A stretch of DNA of 40,774 nt. Source: Planctomycetia bacterium. GTDB lineage: Bacteria > Planctomycetota > Planctomycetia > Pirellulales > UBA7805. Under the pieces are notes generated by a model. That model did not search any database, had not been told where the DNA came from, and saw only the letters and a list, made by a program, of their open reading frames with translations. The stretch spans positions 1 to 40,774 of the forward strand of contig JAIOQB010000023.1 in assembly GCA_021413585.1 (NCBI GenBank), read 5' to 3'. Numbering within the stretch: the first letter of the stretch is position 1; each line of letters starts with the position of its first letter. Of the stretch, positions 26,443 through 36,825 are shown one piece after another. A program made the position numbers and the translations under genes.

Positions 26443-26507
26443 GGGTGGCTGGGCAACGCCCCAGTTGTTTGGGACTGGACGCATCTGGGGCGTTGCCCAA
26501 GCCACCC
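26443..26507. repeat. Family B hairpin repeat, copy 3
   Basis: Arms GGGTGGCTGGGCAACGCC and GGGCGTTGCCCAAGCCACCC. The right arm ends one base before the TAA of the radical SAM gene, so it is well placed to end that transcript. Confidence 0.85.
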
Positions 26508-27809
26508 TTAGGTATACCGCACCCCTTGATGCTCCGGCTCAAAAAACACCGGCAACAGCGAGTCGACCTGCAGCAGCCCTTCGCGCGACAGGCGGATCGT
26601 GTCGCCATCGATCGTCACCAGCCCCTGCGCCTCGTAGTCGGCCCACTGCGGGCGCCAATGCTCAATAATGTCGGCGGCGAACTTGTCGCGGAAGTAGCCG
26701 ACGTCGAGCGCGCCGGTTTTGAGCTGCAGGATCATCTCCCGCGTGAGCAACTGATGGGGCGACGGCTGCATCGCCCGTCCCAGCGGCAGCCGCCCTTCGT
26801 CCAGTGCCGCGAGATATGACGCCCACTCGGGCAGGTTTTGATAATGTACGCCCGAGACGTGGCCAAAGCTGGCCACGCCGGTGGCCAGCAGGTCGCTGCC
26901 GTGCCACAGATTGTCGCGATAGCTGAAGTTCACCTTCGCCTTGTCGCGGACCAGCGTGTAGCCGCTGGAGACCGAGTAACCCGCTGACACCATTTGCTCG
27001 AATGCATAGCGAACCCAATCCCGCTTGGTGGCCCAGTCGGCAACGGGGATTTCTTGGCGATGCCCGAGGATGTCCTGCGAGTAGACCGTGTTAAACGGCA
27101 GTTCCATCTGATAAATCGTCACGCTGTCGGGCGCAAGATCGATGGTGCGCTGAATGCAGTCCTGCCAGTTATCCCACGTCTCGCCGACCATGCCGGCGAT
27201 CAGGTCGATATTGATGTTGTAGAAACCGGCGGCTTGAATCCAGTCCCATGATTTGTAGACTTCGCCCGAGAGGTGGGCCCGGCCGTTTTCGGAAAGCACC
27301 GCATCGCTGAAATTCTCGACCCCCAGGCTCAGCCGCGTGACGCCGAGCGCTTTGAGCGTATGCACCTTGGGTTCGCTGAGCGTGCCCGGTTCGCACTCGA
27401 ACGTCACTTCTTCGGCGTGATCCCAGTTGATATTTGCCCGCAGCCGATCGACCAGCGACGTCAATTGCTTCGCACTAAGGTACGACGGTGTGCCGCCACC
27501 GAAGTAGACGAACCGAAAAGGCCGGGCCCCCATCACCGGCTGCCGGCTGACCAACTCGATCTCGCGCGACAGGGCCGCCACATAATCTTCCACCTGGTGG
27601 GCGTTCTTGTCCGTATAGACGCGGAAGTAGCAGAACTTGCACCGCTTGCGGCAGAACGGAATGTGCAGATACAGCCCCAGCGGCACCGGGCCCGGAGGCG
27701 CGGCGAGCGCAGCTTCCACCGCCGGCAACTGCTCCGGCGTCCAGAGGGAGAACGGCGGATAGTTGGCGATGAAGTAGCTGCCGACTTCGGTTTTGGTGGC
27801 TTCTGTCAT
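26508..27809 (-). CDS. Coproporphyrinogen-III-oxidase-like radical SAM protein (HemN/HemW/HutW type)
   Basis: 433 residues from the ATG at 27809 (GAAAG five bases upstream; 27821 is an alternative). CxxxCxxC is at 53, 57 and 60 (HIPFCRKRCKFCYF). YFGGGTPSYL is the SAM-binding stretch; FGHVSG and the C-terminal half match the HemN C-terminal domain. Family members act in haem synthesis (HemN), haem delivery (HemW) or haem breakdown (HutW/ChuW). CRKRCKFCYF looks nearer to HemW/HutW than to HemN, but which activity it has is not settled. It ends against a family B hairpin. Confidence 0.9.
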   Translation of the reverse strand: MTEATKTEVGSYFIANYPPFSLWTPEQLPAVEAALAAPPGPVPLGLYLHIPFCRKRCKFCYFRVYTDKNAHQVEDYVAALSREIELVSRQPVMGARPFRFVYFGGGTPSYLSAKQLTSLVDRLRANINWDHAEEVTFECEPGTLSEPKVHTLKALGVTRLSLGVENFSDAVLSENGRAHLSGEVYKSWDWIQAAGFYNINIDLIAGMVGETWDNWQDCIQRTIDLAPDSVTIYQMELPFNTVYSQDILGHRQEIPVADWATKRDWVRYAFEQMVSAGYSVSSGYTLVRDKAKVNFSYRDNLWHGSDLLATGVASFGHVSGVHYQNLPEWASYLAALDEGRLPLGRAMQPSPHQLLTREMILQLKTGALDVGYFRDKFAADIIEHWRPQWADYEAQGLVTIDGDTIRLSREGLLQVDSLLPVFFEPEHQGVRYT

Positions 27810-27896
27810 GGGTGCTTTCATCTTATCCAGTAGCGCGGGTGGTTGCACCCTGGGATTTCGGGCCAAATATTGTAGGTGCGAGCATCCACGCTACGT

Positions 27897-29132
27897 TTAT
27901 GGTCCAGGCCGTATATCCGCCGGCGTCGTCTTCGCCCCAAAGCAATACAGCGTGCCGTTTTCGTTGCCGATCACCAGGCGATCGTGGGCCACGGCCGGCG
28001 CGGCGACGAAGCTCCCCCCCGCGTCGTATTTCCACGCCAGCTTGCCGTCCGCCAATTTAAGCGCATACAGCCGGCCGTCGGTCGAGCCAAAGTACACTCT
28101 CGACCCGCTCACCACCGGCGACGAATCGACGCGCCCGCCCGTGGTGTAGCTCCACTGCGACTTGCCGTCGCGGCGGCGCAATCCTTGCACCATCTTGTTG
28201 CGACCGGCAATGATCACCAACGGATCGATCACGGCGGCAGACGAACGATAGGCGGCGCCGCTGCGAGGGTTGCGATATTTCCACAGTTCAGCCGTCAGGT
28301 CGGTTCGGCTGACTGCGAAGAAGTTCCCCCCCTCGGTGCCGAAGTAGGCGATGTCGTCCGCCACGGCCGGGCTGGAGAGCGTTGGGTTGCCGATGTCCAG
28401 ATTGCCCGTCTCCTTGCCGCTGGCCAGATCGATCACGTGCAGCCGCCCGTCGCAGCCGGAAAAAAACACGCACGTGCCCGCCAGCGTCGGCGACGATTGA
28501 ATGCCACCATCCGCCGTGATGGTGAACTTCCAGACCAGCTTGCCGTCGCTGGTCCGCAAGCGATAGAGCGTGCCATCTTGCGAGCCGAACAGCACCGTGT
28601 CTTCATAGAAGTTGGCGCTGGAGTTGATCTCCGCGCGGGTGGCGTACTTCCACAATTCCTTGCCGGTGGCCCCGTCGAAGCAATGAAACATGCCGCTGGA
28701 GTCGCCAATAAAAACGCGGCCGTCGCGAACCGCGGCGGACGCCAGCACCCCTTGCTCGACCGGGGCCGACCAGATTTTTTTGCCATCGGCGAGGCTGACG
28801 GCGTAGAACGCCCGATCACCGTCGCCGACAAATGCAGTGTCGCCAACGATCGTCGCCCCCGCCTCAAACACCGTATCCCCCGGCGTGAACTTCCACAGCA
28901 GTTCCAGGTTGTCCGGCAACACGCAGCGGGCCACGCCCGTACCGGCCGGGTCGCCGCGGAACAGGGGCCAGTCGGTGGCGTCGGAGACGATGGGCCGCGT
29001 GGTTTCTGCCGCGGTGTTTGTCGTCGGCTTGACGGGCGCGGCGGGGAAATTTTTGACCGCTGCGTCAGTACACGAAGTTGCCACGGTAAGCAGCATCGTC
29101 ACGGTGATTGCTCTTAGACGAGGCCGCTGCAT
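27897..29132 (-). CDS. PQQ-like beta-propeller repeat protein, exported
   Basis: 411 residues from the ATG at 29132 (GGAAA seven bases upstream). The N-terminus is a signal peptide with a possible lipobox ending VATSC. Then come about seven propeller units, each with a strand, DGK or NGK turn and a Trp (ADGKKIWSA, TGKELWKYAT, DGKLVWKFT, DGKSQWSYTT, DGKLAWKYDA). The first is preceded by WPLFRGDPAGTGVA, typical of planctomycete PQQ-propeller proteins. It may be a scaffold rather than an enzyme, because no dehydrogenase residues are recognised. It stands between two repeat-bearing gaps. Confidence 0.88.
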   Translation of the reverse strand: MQRPRLRAITVTMLLTVATSCTDAAVKNFPAAPVKPTTNTAAETTRPIVSDATDWPLFRGDPAGTGVARCVLPDNLELLWKFTPGDTVFEAGATIVGDTAFVGDGDRAFYAVSLADGKKIWSAPVEQGVLASAAVRDGRVFIGDSSGMFHCFDGATGKELWKYATRAEINSSANFYEDTVLFGSQDGTLYRLRTSDGKLVWKFTITADGGIQSSPTLAGTCVFFSGCDGRLHVIDLASGKETGNLDIGNPTLSSPAVADDIAYFGTEGGNFFAVSRTDLTAELWKYRNPRSGAAYRSSAAVIDPLVIIAGRNKMVQGLRRRDGKSQWSYTTGGRVDSSPVVSGSRVYFGSTDGRLYALKLADGKLAWKYDAGGSFVAAPAVAHDRLVIGNENGTLYCFGAKTTPADIRPGP

Positions 29133-29157
29133 GTGTTTGTTTCCGGGGATAGCTTTA

Positions 29158-29328
29158 GGTGCCACTGCTGGCTTGCCCAGCAGTGCCTTCTTTGGCCACT
29201 TCTTAGCGGTTAAACTGCATGAATCACACTACGTCCGTCGAGCGATTAAGTGCTGAACGCTTCTGGTAAGGCAAAGGCTATGAAGTGGTCAAGCTCCAGC
29301 ACTGCTGGACAAGCCAGCAGTGGCACCT
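29158..29328. repeat. Inverted pair of CACTGCTGG elements
   Basis: AGGTGCCACTGCTGGCTTG at 29158 and its complement ending at 29328 (29 of 30 bases match) enclose about 110 bases between the propeller and alcohol dehydrogenase genes. Each arm is itself a small palindrome (CACTGCTGG...CCAGCAGTG). The type resembles family C, with CACTGCTGG in place of CACTGG. Confidence 0.75.
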
Positions 29329-29342
29329 GACATTACGGCTTT

Positions 29343-30524
29343 TCAATACGCCGCTTCATACAGGCCCAGCAACTCGTCCTTGCCAACTCTACGCGGGTTG
29401 AAGTTGGCGGTCCATTGCTGGGCCGCGTCGGCGGCGAGGGAATCGAGTTCGTTTCGCGGGATATTCAGCGTGGAAAGGCGATCCGCGAGGCCGGAATACG
29501 TAGTCCAGCCTGAAATGGTCTTGGCGAGGAATTCTGCGGCGCCTCCTTCCGTGGTACTGTCGTCCGCCCGATGATCGGGCACCACCAACCGGACCAGCTC
29601 GCCATACAAATGCCAGACGTCGCGAGCATTGAAACGGAGCACGTGCGGCAGCATCAGGGCAATCGCCTGGCCATGCACGATACCGTAGCGGGCCGTCAGC
29701 GGGTTGGCCAAGGCGTGCGCCGCGCCGAGCATCGAGTTCTCGATCGCCAGCCCGGCGAAACACGCACCCAGTTGCATCCGGCCGCGCGGATACAATCGCG
29801 TCGGCTCGACCAGCACGCGGGTGAAATTTTCCCACAATAGCGTCCATGCTTCACGGCTCATGGCCCGCGATACCGGCGTGGCGGCGGTGGTGACGTAGGT
29901 CTCCAGGGCGTGCGAGATCGCGTCGATGCCAGTCAGCGCGGTCACCCTCGCCGGCTGCGTGAGTGTCAACTCCGGATCGAGCAGCGCGACGCGGAACGCG
30001 GCCTTCGGATCGCCGCATGCCATTTTCACATGCGTGGCGGCGTCGGAAATCAGCGCATACGACTGGGCTTCGCTCCCGGTGCCGGAGGTGGTCGGCACGC
30101 CGATCATCGGCAGCAGGGCGCGGCGGGCTTTGTTGCGCCCCCAATAATCCTGCATCGCGCCGCCATTGGTGTGCAGGAAATTAATTCCCTTGGCGCAATC
30201 CATCGAGCTGCCGCCGCCGATGGCGACGATCAAGTCCGGCGCGACGCACTGAGCGAATACCAAGCCTTTTTCGACGTCGTCGGTGGTGGGATTTTCATGC
30301 ACGTCTTGAAACAACTCGGCCCCGATGCCGGCGGCCCGCAGCGATTCGATGCCATGCTGCGTGTGGCCGGCCGCGACGACGCCCGGATCGCTCACCACCA
30401 GCGCACGGCGGGCACCCAGCTCGGCCGCCAGCGTGCCCAACTCGACGATCCGGCCGGCGCCGAACACGATCCGCGTGCGGGGCTGATAATCCATCGCGGC
30501 CAGAGTCGGATAGGATTCCGTCAT
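29343..30524 (-). CDS. Iron-containing alcohol dehydrogenase
   Basis: 393 residues, family-typical. It oxidises an alcohol or reduces an aldehyde with NAD(P). The NAD-binding region has GGGSSMDCAKGINF, and PTTSGTGSEA follows. Metal ligands match the family: Asp and His in TGIDAISHALE, His in GAAHALANPL and His in GIVHGQA. The internal Met at residue 11 (30494; MDYQPRTRIVFGAG) is a better family match as start, since neither start has a clear ribosome site. The substrate is unknown. Confidence 0.93.
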   Translation of the reverse strand: MTESYPTLAAMDYQPRTRIVFGAGRIVELGTLAAELGARRALVVSDPGVVAAGHTQHGIESLRAAGIGAELFQDVHENPTTDDVEKGLVFAQCVAPDLIVAIGGGSSMDCAKGINFLHTNGGAMQDYWGRNKARRALLPMIGVPTTSGTGSEAQSYALISDAATHVKMACGDPKAAFRVALLDPELTLTQPARVTALTGIDAISHALETYVTTAATPVSRAMSREAWTLLWENFTRVLVEPTRLYPRGRMQLGACFAGLAIENSMLGAAHALANPLTARYGIVHGQAIALMLPHVLRFNARDVWHLYGELVRLVVPDHRADDSTTEGGAAEFLAKTISGWTTYSGLADRLSTLNIPRNELDSLAADAAQQWTANFNPRRVGKDELLGLYEAAY

Positions 30525-30584
30525 GAATCGGCGGGCGGGGCGTTTTGGGGCGGGGACGATATGTGGGTGGCAGGTGTGTTGATT

Positions 30585-31928
30585 TTACCCTCTGGCCCAC
30601 CCTTGGGGATCGGCCGGACAGTCGGCGGCGCAAATATTCAGCCCCGGGCAGGCATCGCACCGCGTGGCTGATTCTACCCGCCGGCGGTAGCGGACCAGCG
30701 CCGGTTGCCGCCAAATCTCGTCCCACGACTGGCTCAGCAGGTTGCCGGCCGCCTCGTGCGGTCCGCGCGGGGGGATCACCGTGCCGTCCGCCTCGACCCG
30801 AATGGACAGGTCGCCGCCGCAGCGCGGCCCGCGCCGTACCGCGTCATCGATCGATGCCCCCGGTTGAACTTCGACGGGGGGCAGCCAGACGATCGTCGCC
30901 GGCCCGCGCGAGGCAAGTTGCTCGATCTCCGCGGCCACCTGGCGAAGCTGGCGGGCGAAGAAGAGGATGGGCGATGTGGGAGGTGCGATGTGCGATGTGT
31001 CGCTGGAAGCTGGCTGGTCAACCGCGGCCAGGGCGAAGACTTCGACGTTCGAGACTCGCTTACTATTGAGCCACTTGAGCCGCTCGGGCAGTGCGTCAGC
31101 GGTTTGCGGAATCAGCGGAACTTCGACCACAGGGCACATCTCGCAGCGCTGGACTAGCGAGATCGCTTCTTCCAGGCGTGCGGCATCCTCTTGCCCGAAT
31201 AGTTTTTCGTGCAATTCGCCGGTCACTCCCCACGGGATCACGGCGTAGTCCAGGCCGACGTCGGCCAGCCGGCGCAGCCAGTCGCCGGTGGAAAGCTGGG
31301 CCGCCGGCGCGGCGATGCCGGCGATCATGCCGAGGTTTTCCGCATGGCGAACGGCGGCGAGGAATTGTTGTTGCTGATCGGCGGAGTTCGTGACACGAAA
31401 CCGGGCGTGCGGAATGCCCGCTTGCCACAGTCGGTCCAGCACTTGCCGCGTCGTGGCGGGTTCGCCGATCACGACGTCGGCTTGGATTGGAGCGACCAAC
31501 GCAGTCGATGGTCCATCAATTGCCGGATCCGTCAGATTGATCACGGGAAACCGCCCGCTGCCGGGTTGGCCCAGCTTGTCGAGCCGCTCGATCACTTCCG
31601 CCACCAGCCGTGGCGAAAGCTGCCGGATCGCGGCGAGTTTCTTCACGGCTTGCTCGACGCTTGGGCCTGCGAGCAATTCCTGGGCCACGTACGTGCCGAC
31701 AGGCGTGAGCCGCAGCATCTCCGCTGCGCCGGCGACCAGCAATGCACTGCCGTCGGGATCGACGCGAAGATGGAAACGAACGTAGCCGTCTGCCGGCCGC
31801 GCTCGCTGGTAGTGATAGAGCCCGGCCACCGCCCGCAGCGATGGCCCGCCAGCCACCGGCCGCGGGACGAGCATTTTTTTGAGATGCTGCTGCCAGGTCA
31901 TGGATGCTTCCGGCCAGTCATTACTCAC
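30585..31928 (-). CDS. PqqD-like plus SPASM-type protein without a radical SAM CxxxCxxC
   Basis: 447 residues from the GTG at 31928 (GAGG eight bases upstream, four bases after the neighbouring stop). An N-terminal PqqD-like module is suggested by FHLRVDPDGSALLVAG...LTPVGTYVAQELL. A TIM-barrel-like middle follows, and the SPASM-like C-terminus has Cys in RCGGDLSIRVEADG and RCDACPGLNICAADC. I find no CxxxCxxC for the SAM cluster, so it may be a degenerate partner or scaffold rather than a radical enzyme. A small repeat insertion (30966-31004) adds a Ser/His/Pro-rich loop. Confidence 0.75.
   Translation of the reverse strand: MSNDWPEASMTWQQHLKKMLVPRPVAGGPSLRAVAGLYHYQRARPADGYVRFHLRVDPDGSALLVAGAAEMLRLTPVGTYVAQELLAGPSVEQAVKKLAAIRQLSPRLVAEVIERLDKLGQPGSGRFPVINLTDPAIDGPSTALVAPIQADVVIGEPATTRQVLDRLWQAGIPHARFRVTNSADQQQQFLAAVRHAENLGMIAGIAAPAAQLSTGDWLRRLADVGLDYAVIPWGVTGELHEKLFGQEDAARLEEAISLVQRCEMCPVVEVPLIPQTADALPERLKWLNSKRVSNVEVFALAAVDQPASSDTSHIAPPTSPILFFARQLRQVAAEIEQLASRGPATIVWLPPVEVQPGASIDDAVRRGPRCGGDLSIRVEADGTVIPPRGPHEAAGNLLSQSWDEIWRQPALVRYRRRVESATRCDACPGLNICAADCPADPQGWARG
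30966..31004. repeat. In-frame GTGCGATGTGCGATGTG repeat within the SPASM protein gene
   Basis: A purine-rich tract of GCGATGTG, GGAGGTGCGATGTG and GCGATGTG units, read in the minus frame as SDTSHIAPPTSPI. It resembles the insertion in the permease gene and the one at 33281-33318. The neighbouring protein text (QP...FFARQL) shows no homology to it, so it looks like an insert. Confidence 0.5.
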
Positions 31929-31931
31929 TAC

Positions 31932-32741
31932 TCAAGCCTCGGAAAACACACCGCTGCCGCGAAGCTTGCCAGCCCCAAGCAGCGACTCCACAGTCACGAA
32001 TCCCGCGCTCGATGTCTGGCCCCCCGTGCCGCATCCGCCGCTGCCGCAGCATCCACCCGCGCACCCCCCGTCGCCCGTCCGCAGCCCCTCGCGGGCTTCG
32101 CGTTCGATCCGGCAGCCGCCGCCGCACAGCGGCAGATCGGGACATTCCCAGCACATCTCGGGCAGGCCGTGGCGCCGTGGGTCATCCTCGCGATCGCGGA
32201 AGCTGCGGAACAATTCGCCGTTCCAGATTTTTTCCCACGGATCGCGCAGCAGATTGCCCGCGGCGGTGTAGTACGACTGACACGGCAGCACGTCGGCGTT
32301 GGGCTCGACGCACAGCGAATACTCGCCGGCGTTGCATCGTTTGGCGCCAATTTCCAGTTCGATCGGGGAAAGCCGGCAGTATTGCGTCGGGGTATACCAC
32401 AGAAACTTCATGCCCAGCTCGCGGGCCGTGTCGCGGATCCGCACCAGCAGCGGGGCCATTTCCTGCTCGGGGATCGCCTGCCCAGTGTCAAACCCGCCGC
32501 CGCTGTAGATCATGCCATTGGAAACGACGTGGCGTTCATCATCCGGTCGTGAACTTCGGCCCGGTGACTGCCGAGCGTGATCTGCACATGGTTCAACCCG
32601 GCCGCCGATGATAATCCGCAGCACGGCGTTCCCCTGTCCGGCCGCCGCAATGAACAGCAGACCCAACATCCCCAGCAGAGCGGCCAGATTGTAGGCGACG
32701 TATTTCACGATGGGGCCCGCTGGGAAAAGGGAGTTCGCCAA
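31932..32741 (-). pseudogene. Decayed radical SAM/SPASM protein gene
   Basis: A 3' part from about 32512 down to 31932 reads like a SPASM radical SAM protein: NGMIYSGGGF, ELEIGAKRCNAGEYSLC, then WECPDLPLCGGGCR and a Gly/Cys tail (CCGSGGCGTGG). Upstream, in another frame at about 32510-32620, is AAGLNHVQITLGSHRAEVHD, typical of the same protein family, ending at TGA 32510-32512. The stretch between these pieces and the N-terminal CxxxCxxC are missing. The first part (VKYVAYNLAALLGMLGLLF) looks unrelated to radical SAM proteins. It is therefore a remnant with deletions and a frameshift. The intact gene downstream may have been its partner. Confidence 0.75.
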
Positions 32742-32779
32742 TGGCCCGTTGATTCTACGGGCTCAGCTGCCTCCGCTTC

Positions 32780-32806
32780 CATAGCCCCGGGCTCCGCCCG
32801 GGGGCA
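32780..32806. repeat. Family D palindrome, copy 2
   Basis: CATAGCCCCGGGCTCCGCCC followed by GGGGGCA; same as 18625-18652. It lies upstream of the pseudogene on the minus strand. Confidence 0.8.
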
Positions 32807-32880
32807 AACCAGCAACATCTGCTTTTCTGGCCGGTGGCACACATGAATTGCGATCAGCGAGCGGGGCATTCCGGCGGGAT

Positions 32881-32901
32881 CAACCCCGCGGCTCGGGGTT
32901 G
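32881..32901. repeat. Hairpin CAACCCCG...CGGGGTTG
   Basis: An eight-base-pair stem with loop CGGCT, 34 bases before the start of the interrupted membrane protein. No T-run, so it is not a classical terminator. Confidence 0.6.
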
Positions 32902-32934
32902 ATTGGCGGGGCGAATGTCGTATCATGCGCAGCG

Positions 32935-33280
32935 ATGAACCCGAGATCCAAAATGGTCAGTTCGCTCCTGGGGCTGCTCGGCGGCGTCGTCGGCGGAGCG
33001 ATTGGATTCGGGGTATTTTGGTGGCTGGCCAGGTAGGGGCTGCTGGCGCTGATGTTGCCTGGCGCGGCGCTGGGGATGGGTTGGGGGATCGTCTCGCGGC
33101 ATCGATCGGTCGTCGACGGCGTGATCTGCGGCCTGCTGGGACTGACGTTGGGGATCTTCGCCGATTGGTGGGTCTTGCCGTTTATCAAGGACCACAGCTT
33201 CAGCTACTTCGTGACGCACCTCAGCGAACTGCCAGGCGCCCAGTGGGCATTCATCGCCCTGGGAGCGGCCGCCGCCGCGC
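32935..33280 (+). pseudogene. Small membrane protein gene interrupted by one TAG codon
   Basis: From the ATG at 32935 it reads 33 residues (SSLLGLLGGVVGGAIGFGVF, then WWLAR) to a TAG at 33034-33036. It continues in the same frame as a clearly similar membrane protein: GLLALMLPGAALGMGWG, VICGLLGLTLGIFADWWVLP and WAFIALGAAAA. The two halves would be one protein of about 115 residues with three or four membrane segments. The TAG could be a CAG-to-TAG change, or a sequence error. The 3' end runs into a simple repeat. No named family was recognised. Confidence 0.65.
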
Positions 33281-33315
33281 CTCAAGCCTCAAGCCTCCCG
33301 CCTCCCGCCTCCCGC

Positions 33316-33318
<3 letters not shown>
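33281..33318. repeat. CCTCAAGCCTCCCGCC simple repeat
   Basis: Seven-base units CCTCAAG followed by CCTCCCG, three or more times each. It lies at the 3' end of the interrupted membrane protein gene and touches the diguanylate cyclase stop. Confidence 0.7.
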
Positions 33319-34269
<951 letters not shown>

Positions 34270-34394
34270 GGCAATGTCCTCGACAATGGAAGGGTTGAGT
34301 TGTCAGGTGGATTGGGTATCGCACACGTTGGGTGACGACCGAGCGCGCGGTTTCTAGCGCGTTGAATCGATTGCCGCGCTGATGAACACGCTTA

Positions 34395-34529
34395 TTAATA
34401 GTTGTTTCTGGAGCCAAAGCCTTTCAGGCAGGCGGCCCCGATGACCACCGCGACCAGAAACACCATCAGCCACTCCTGCATGGATAAATGCTCTGCCCAC
34501 ATCGAGACGCGGTTGTAGACGGTGTTCAT
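34395..34529 (-). CDS. 44-residue single-pass membrane protein
   Basis: A short ORF read directly from the sequence: start MNTVYNRVSMWAEHLSMQEW, membrane helix LMVFLVAVVIGAACL, then KGFGSRNNY and TAA. An AGGT lies seven bases before the ATG at 34529. The amphipathic N-terminus plus helix plus GFGSRNNY tail are protein-like. I believe similar small planctomycete proteins end in GFGSR-x-NY, but this is from memory and not checked. It lies 125 bases upstream of the diguanylate cyclase on the same strand. Function unknown. Confidence 0.7.
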   Translation of the reverse strand: MNTVYNRVSMWAEHLSMQEWLMVFLVAVVIGAACLKGFGSRNNY

Positions 34530-34911
34530 GATCGAGACCTACACTGCGTCCGCGGCCGACTTTGCCCGCGACTTGAACAGTCAGCGGTCACTGAAGCAGT
34601 CACCCGAAGCGCAGCCCTTTTTTCCGTTCCGGACAAGTCTAGGCCACGTTTGGGCGCAGGCGGCGTGCCGGGCGGCAACCCGGCAGCCGGCAACGCACAG
34701 CCCAGCGGTGGCCGTTAGATTTGTCCCAACCGGCAGAATCGGACCGGATAACCGGGCCTAGGGTGAACCAGGCCAATCCCCCCGGAGCCGAGCCACGGGG
34801 TTTATCCCCGTGGTAAAACCGCCATGGAATGAACCCATTGCGTGGCGCAACCCCCGGGCAGAGCCCGGGGCTATGGAGGGCCGGCGAAAGTCCGCCGCCC
34901 CTGCCGCGGCC
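34530..34911. other. 380-base intergenic region with two hairpins
   Basis: No supportable gene. It holds the hairpin CCACGGGG-TTTAT-CCCCGTGG (34793-34813) and family D copy 3 (34851-34876). The promoter of the 44-residue protein is probably here, but was not located. Confidence 0.5.
34851..34876. repeat. Family D palindrome, copy 3 (inverted)
   Basis: CCCCCGGGCAGAGCCCGGGG followed by CTATGG, the inverse of 18625-18652 and 32780-32806. It is downstream of the CCACGGGG hairpin. Confidence 0.8.
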
Positions 34912-34939
34912 TTGCAGGTCGAATCGGCGCCGTTATAAT
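34912..34939 (+). promoter_or_regulatory. Probable promoter of the tRNA-Asp gene
   Basis: TTGCAG (34912-34917), 16 bases, TATAAT (34934-34939). The predicted start is about 14 bases before the tRNA. TATAAT is a perfect -10 hexamer; the -35 matches TTGACA at four of six positions. Confidence 0.65.
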
Positions 34940-34959
34940 CGTTAGCTTGGCGAGTTTTT

Positions 34960-36349
<1,390 letters not shown>

Positions 36350-36350
36350 G

Positions 36351-36602
36351 CTATACCCCTTTATGGTCACTATCGATTGTGGCCGGACACCCGGCCGCAA
36401 TCCATCGCTTCACTTCTTGCAGTCGCCACCGCGAGCAGCGGCCGACCTTGATTGGTCCGACGATCCGGCCGGCGCTTGCCAATCGCCAGATCGTTCGTTC
36501 GGACACGCCCAGGAGCCCGGCCACATGATCCGCAGTTATTAATTGCACGTCGTCTTCGCCTGCAGGCTTGCTTGCCGACCGCTCGCCATCCTTGGCTTTC
36601 AT
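36351..36602 (-). CDS. Excisionase/AlpA-like HTH protein
   Basis: 83 residues. A MerR/HTH_17-like DNA-binding unit occupies residues 20-70: LITADHVAGLLGVSERTIWR, then the wing GPIKVGRCSRWRLQEVKRWI. This type directs integrase towards excision or regulates element genes. The stop is one base before the integrase start region, so the two are co-transcribed. Confidence 0.9.
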   Translation of the reverse strand: MKAKDGERSASKPAGEDDVQLITADHVAGLLGVSERTIWRLASAGRIVGPIKVGRCSRWRLQEVKRWIAAGCPATIDSDHKGV

Positions 36603-36615
36603 TTTGCTTCTCCAG

Positions 36616-36825
36616 TTATATCAAAGACTCGCCATTGTCGAACGTAGGCCTGTCGACTTTCAGGCTGTGCTCATTCCCACTAAATGGGAAATCGCAATGC
36701 TCGCACCGTTCGACGCGACTCGCCGTGCGCACATCGAACACCACGCTTACGGCGCCGTGGCCGTTGGTTTCTGTTTTCAGGATGACTGGGCGGCCACATG
36801 AACAGAATCGCAGGGAACATTGCAT
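36616..36825 (-). CDS. Small zinc-ribbon-like protein, unknown function
   Basis: 69 residues. CSCGRP near the N-terminus and CEHCDFPF further on could form a C4 zinc ribbon. Its ATG directly follows the TAA of the Rep-like gene, and GGGGGA lies a few bases upstream, so translation is probably coupled. I know no named family; it may regulate or aid replication. Confidence 0.65.
   Translation of the reverse strand: MQCSLRFCSCGRPVILKTETNGHGAVSVVFDVRTASRVERCEHCDFPFSGNEHSLKVDRPTFDNGESLI

Noticed and set aside
32742..32934. Short frames between the radical SAM remnant and the interrupted membrane gene
   Set aside because: They consist of family D and hairpin repeat text without a ribosome site.
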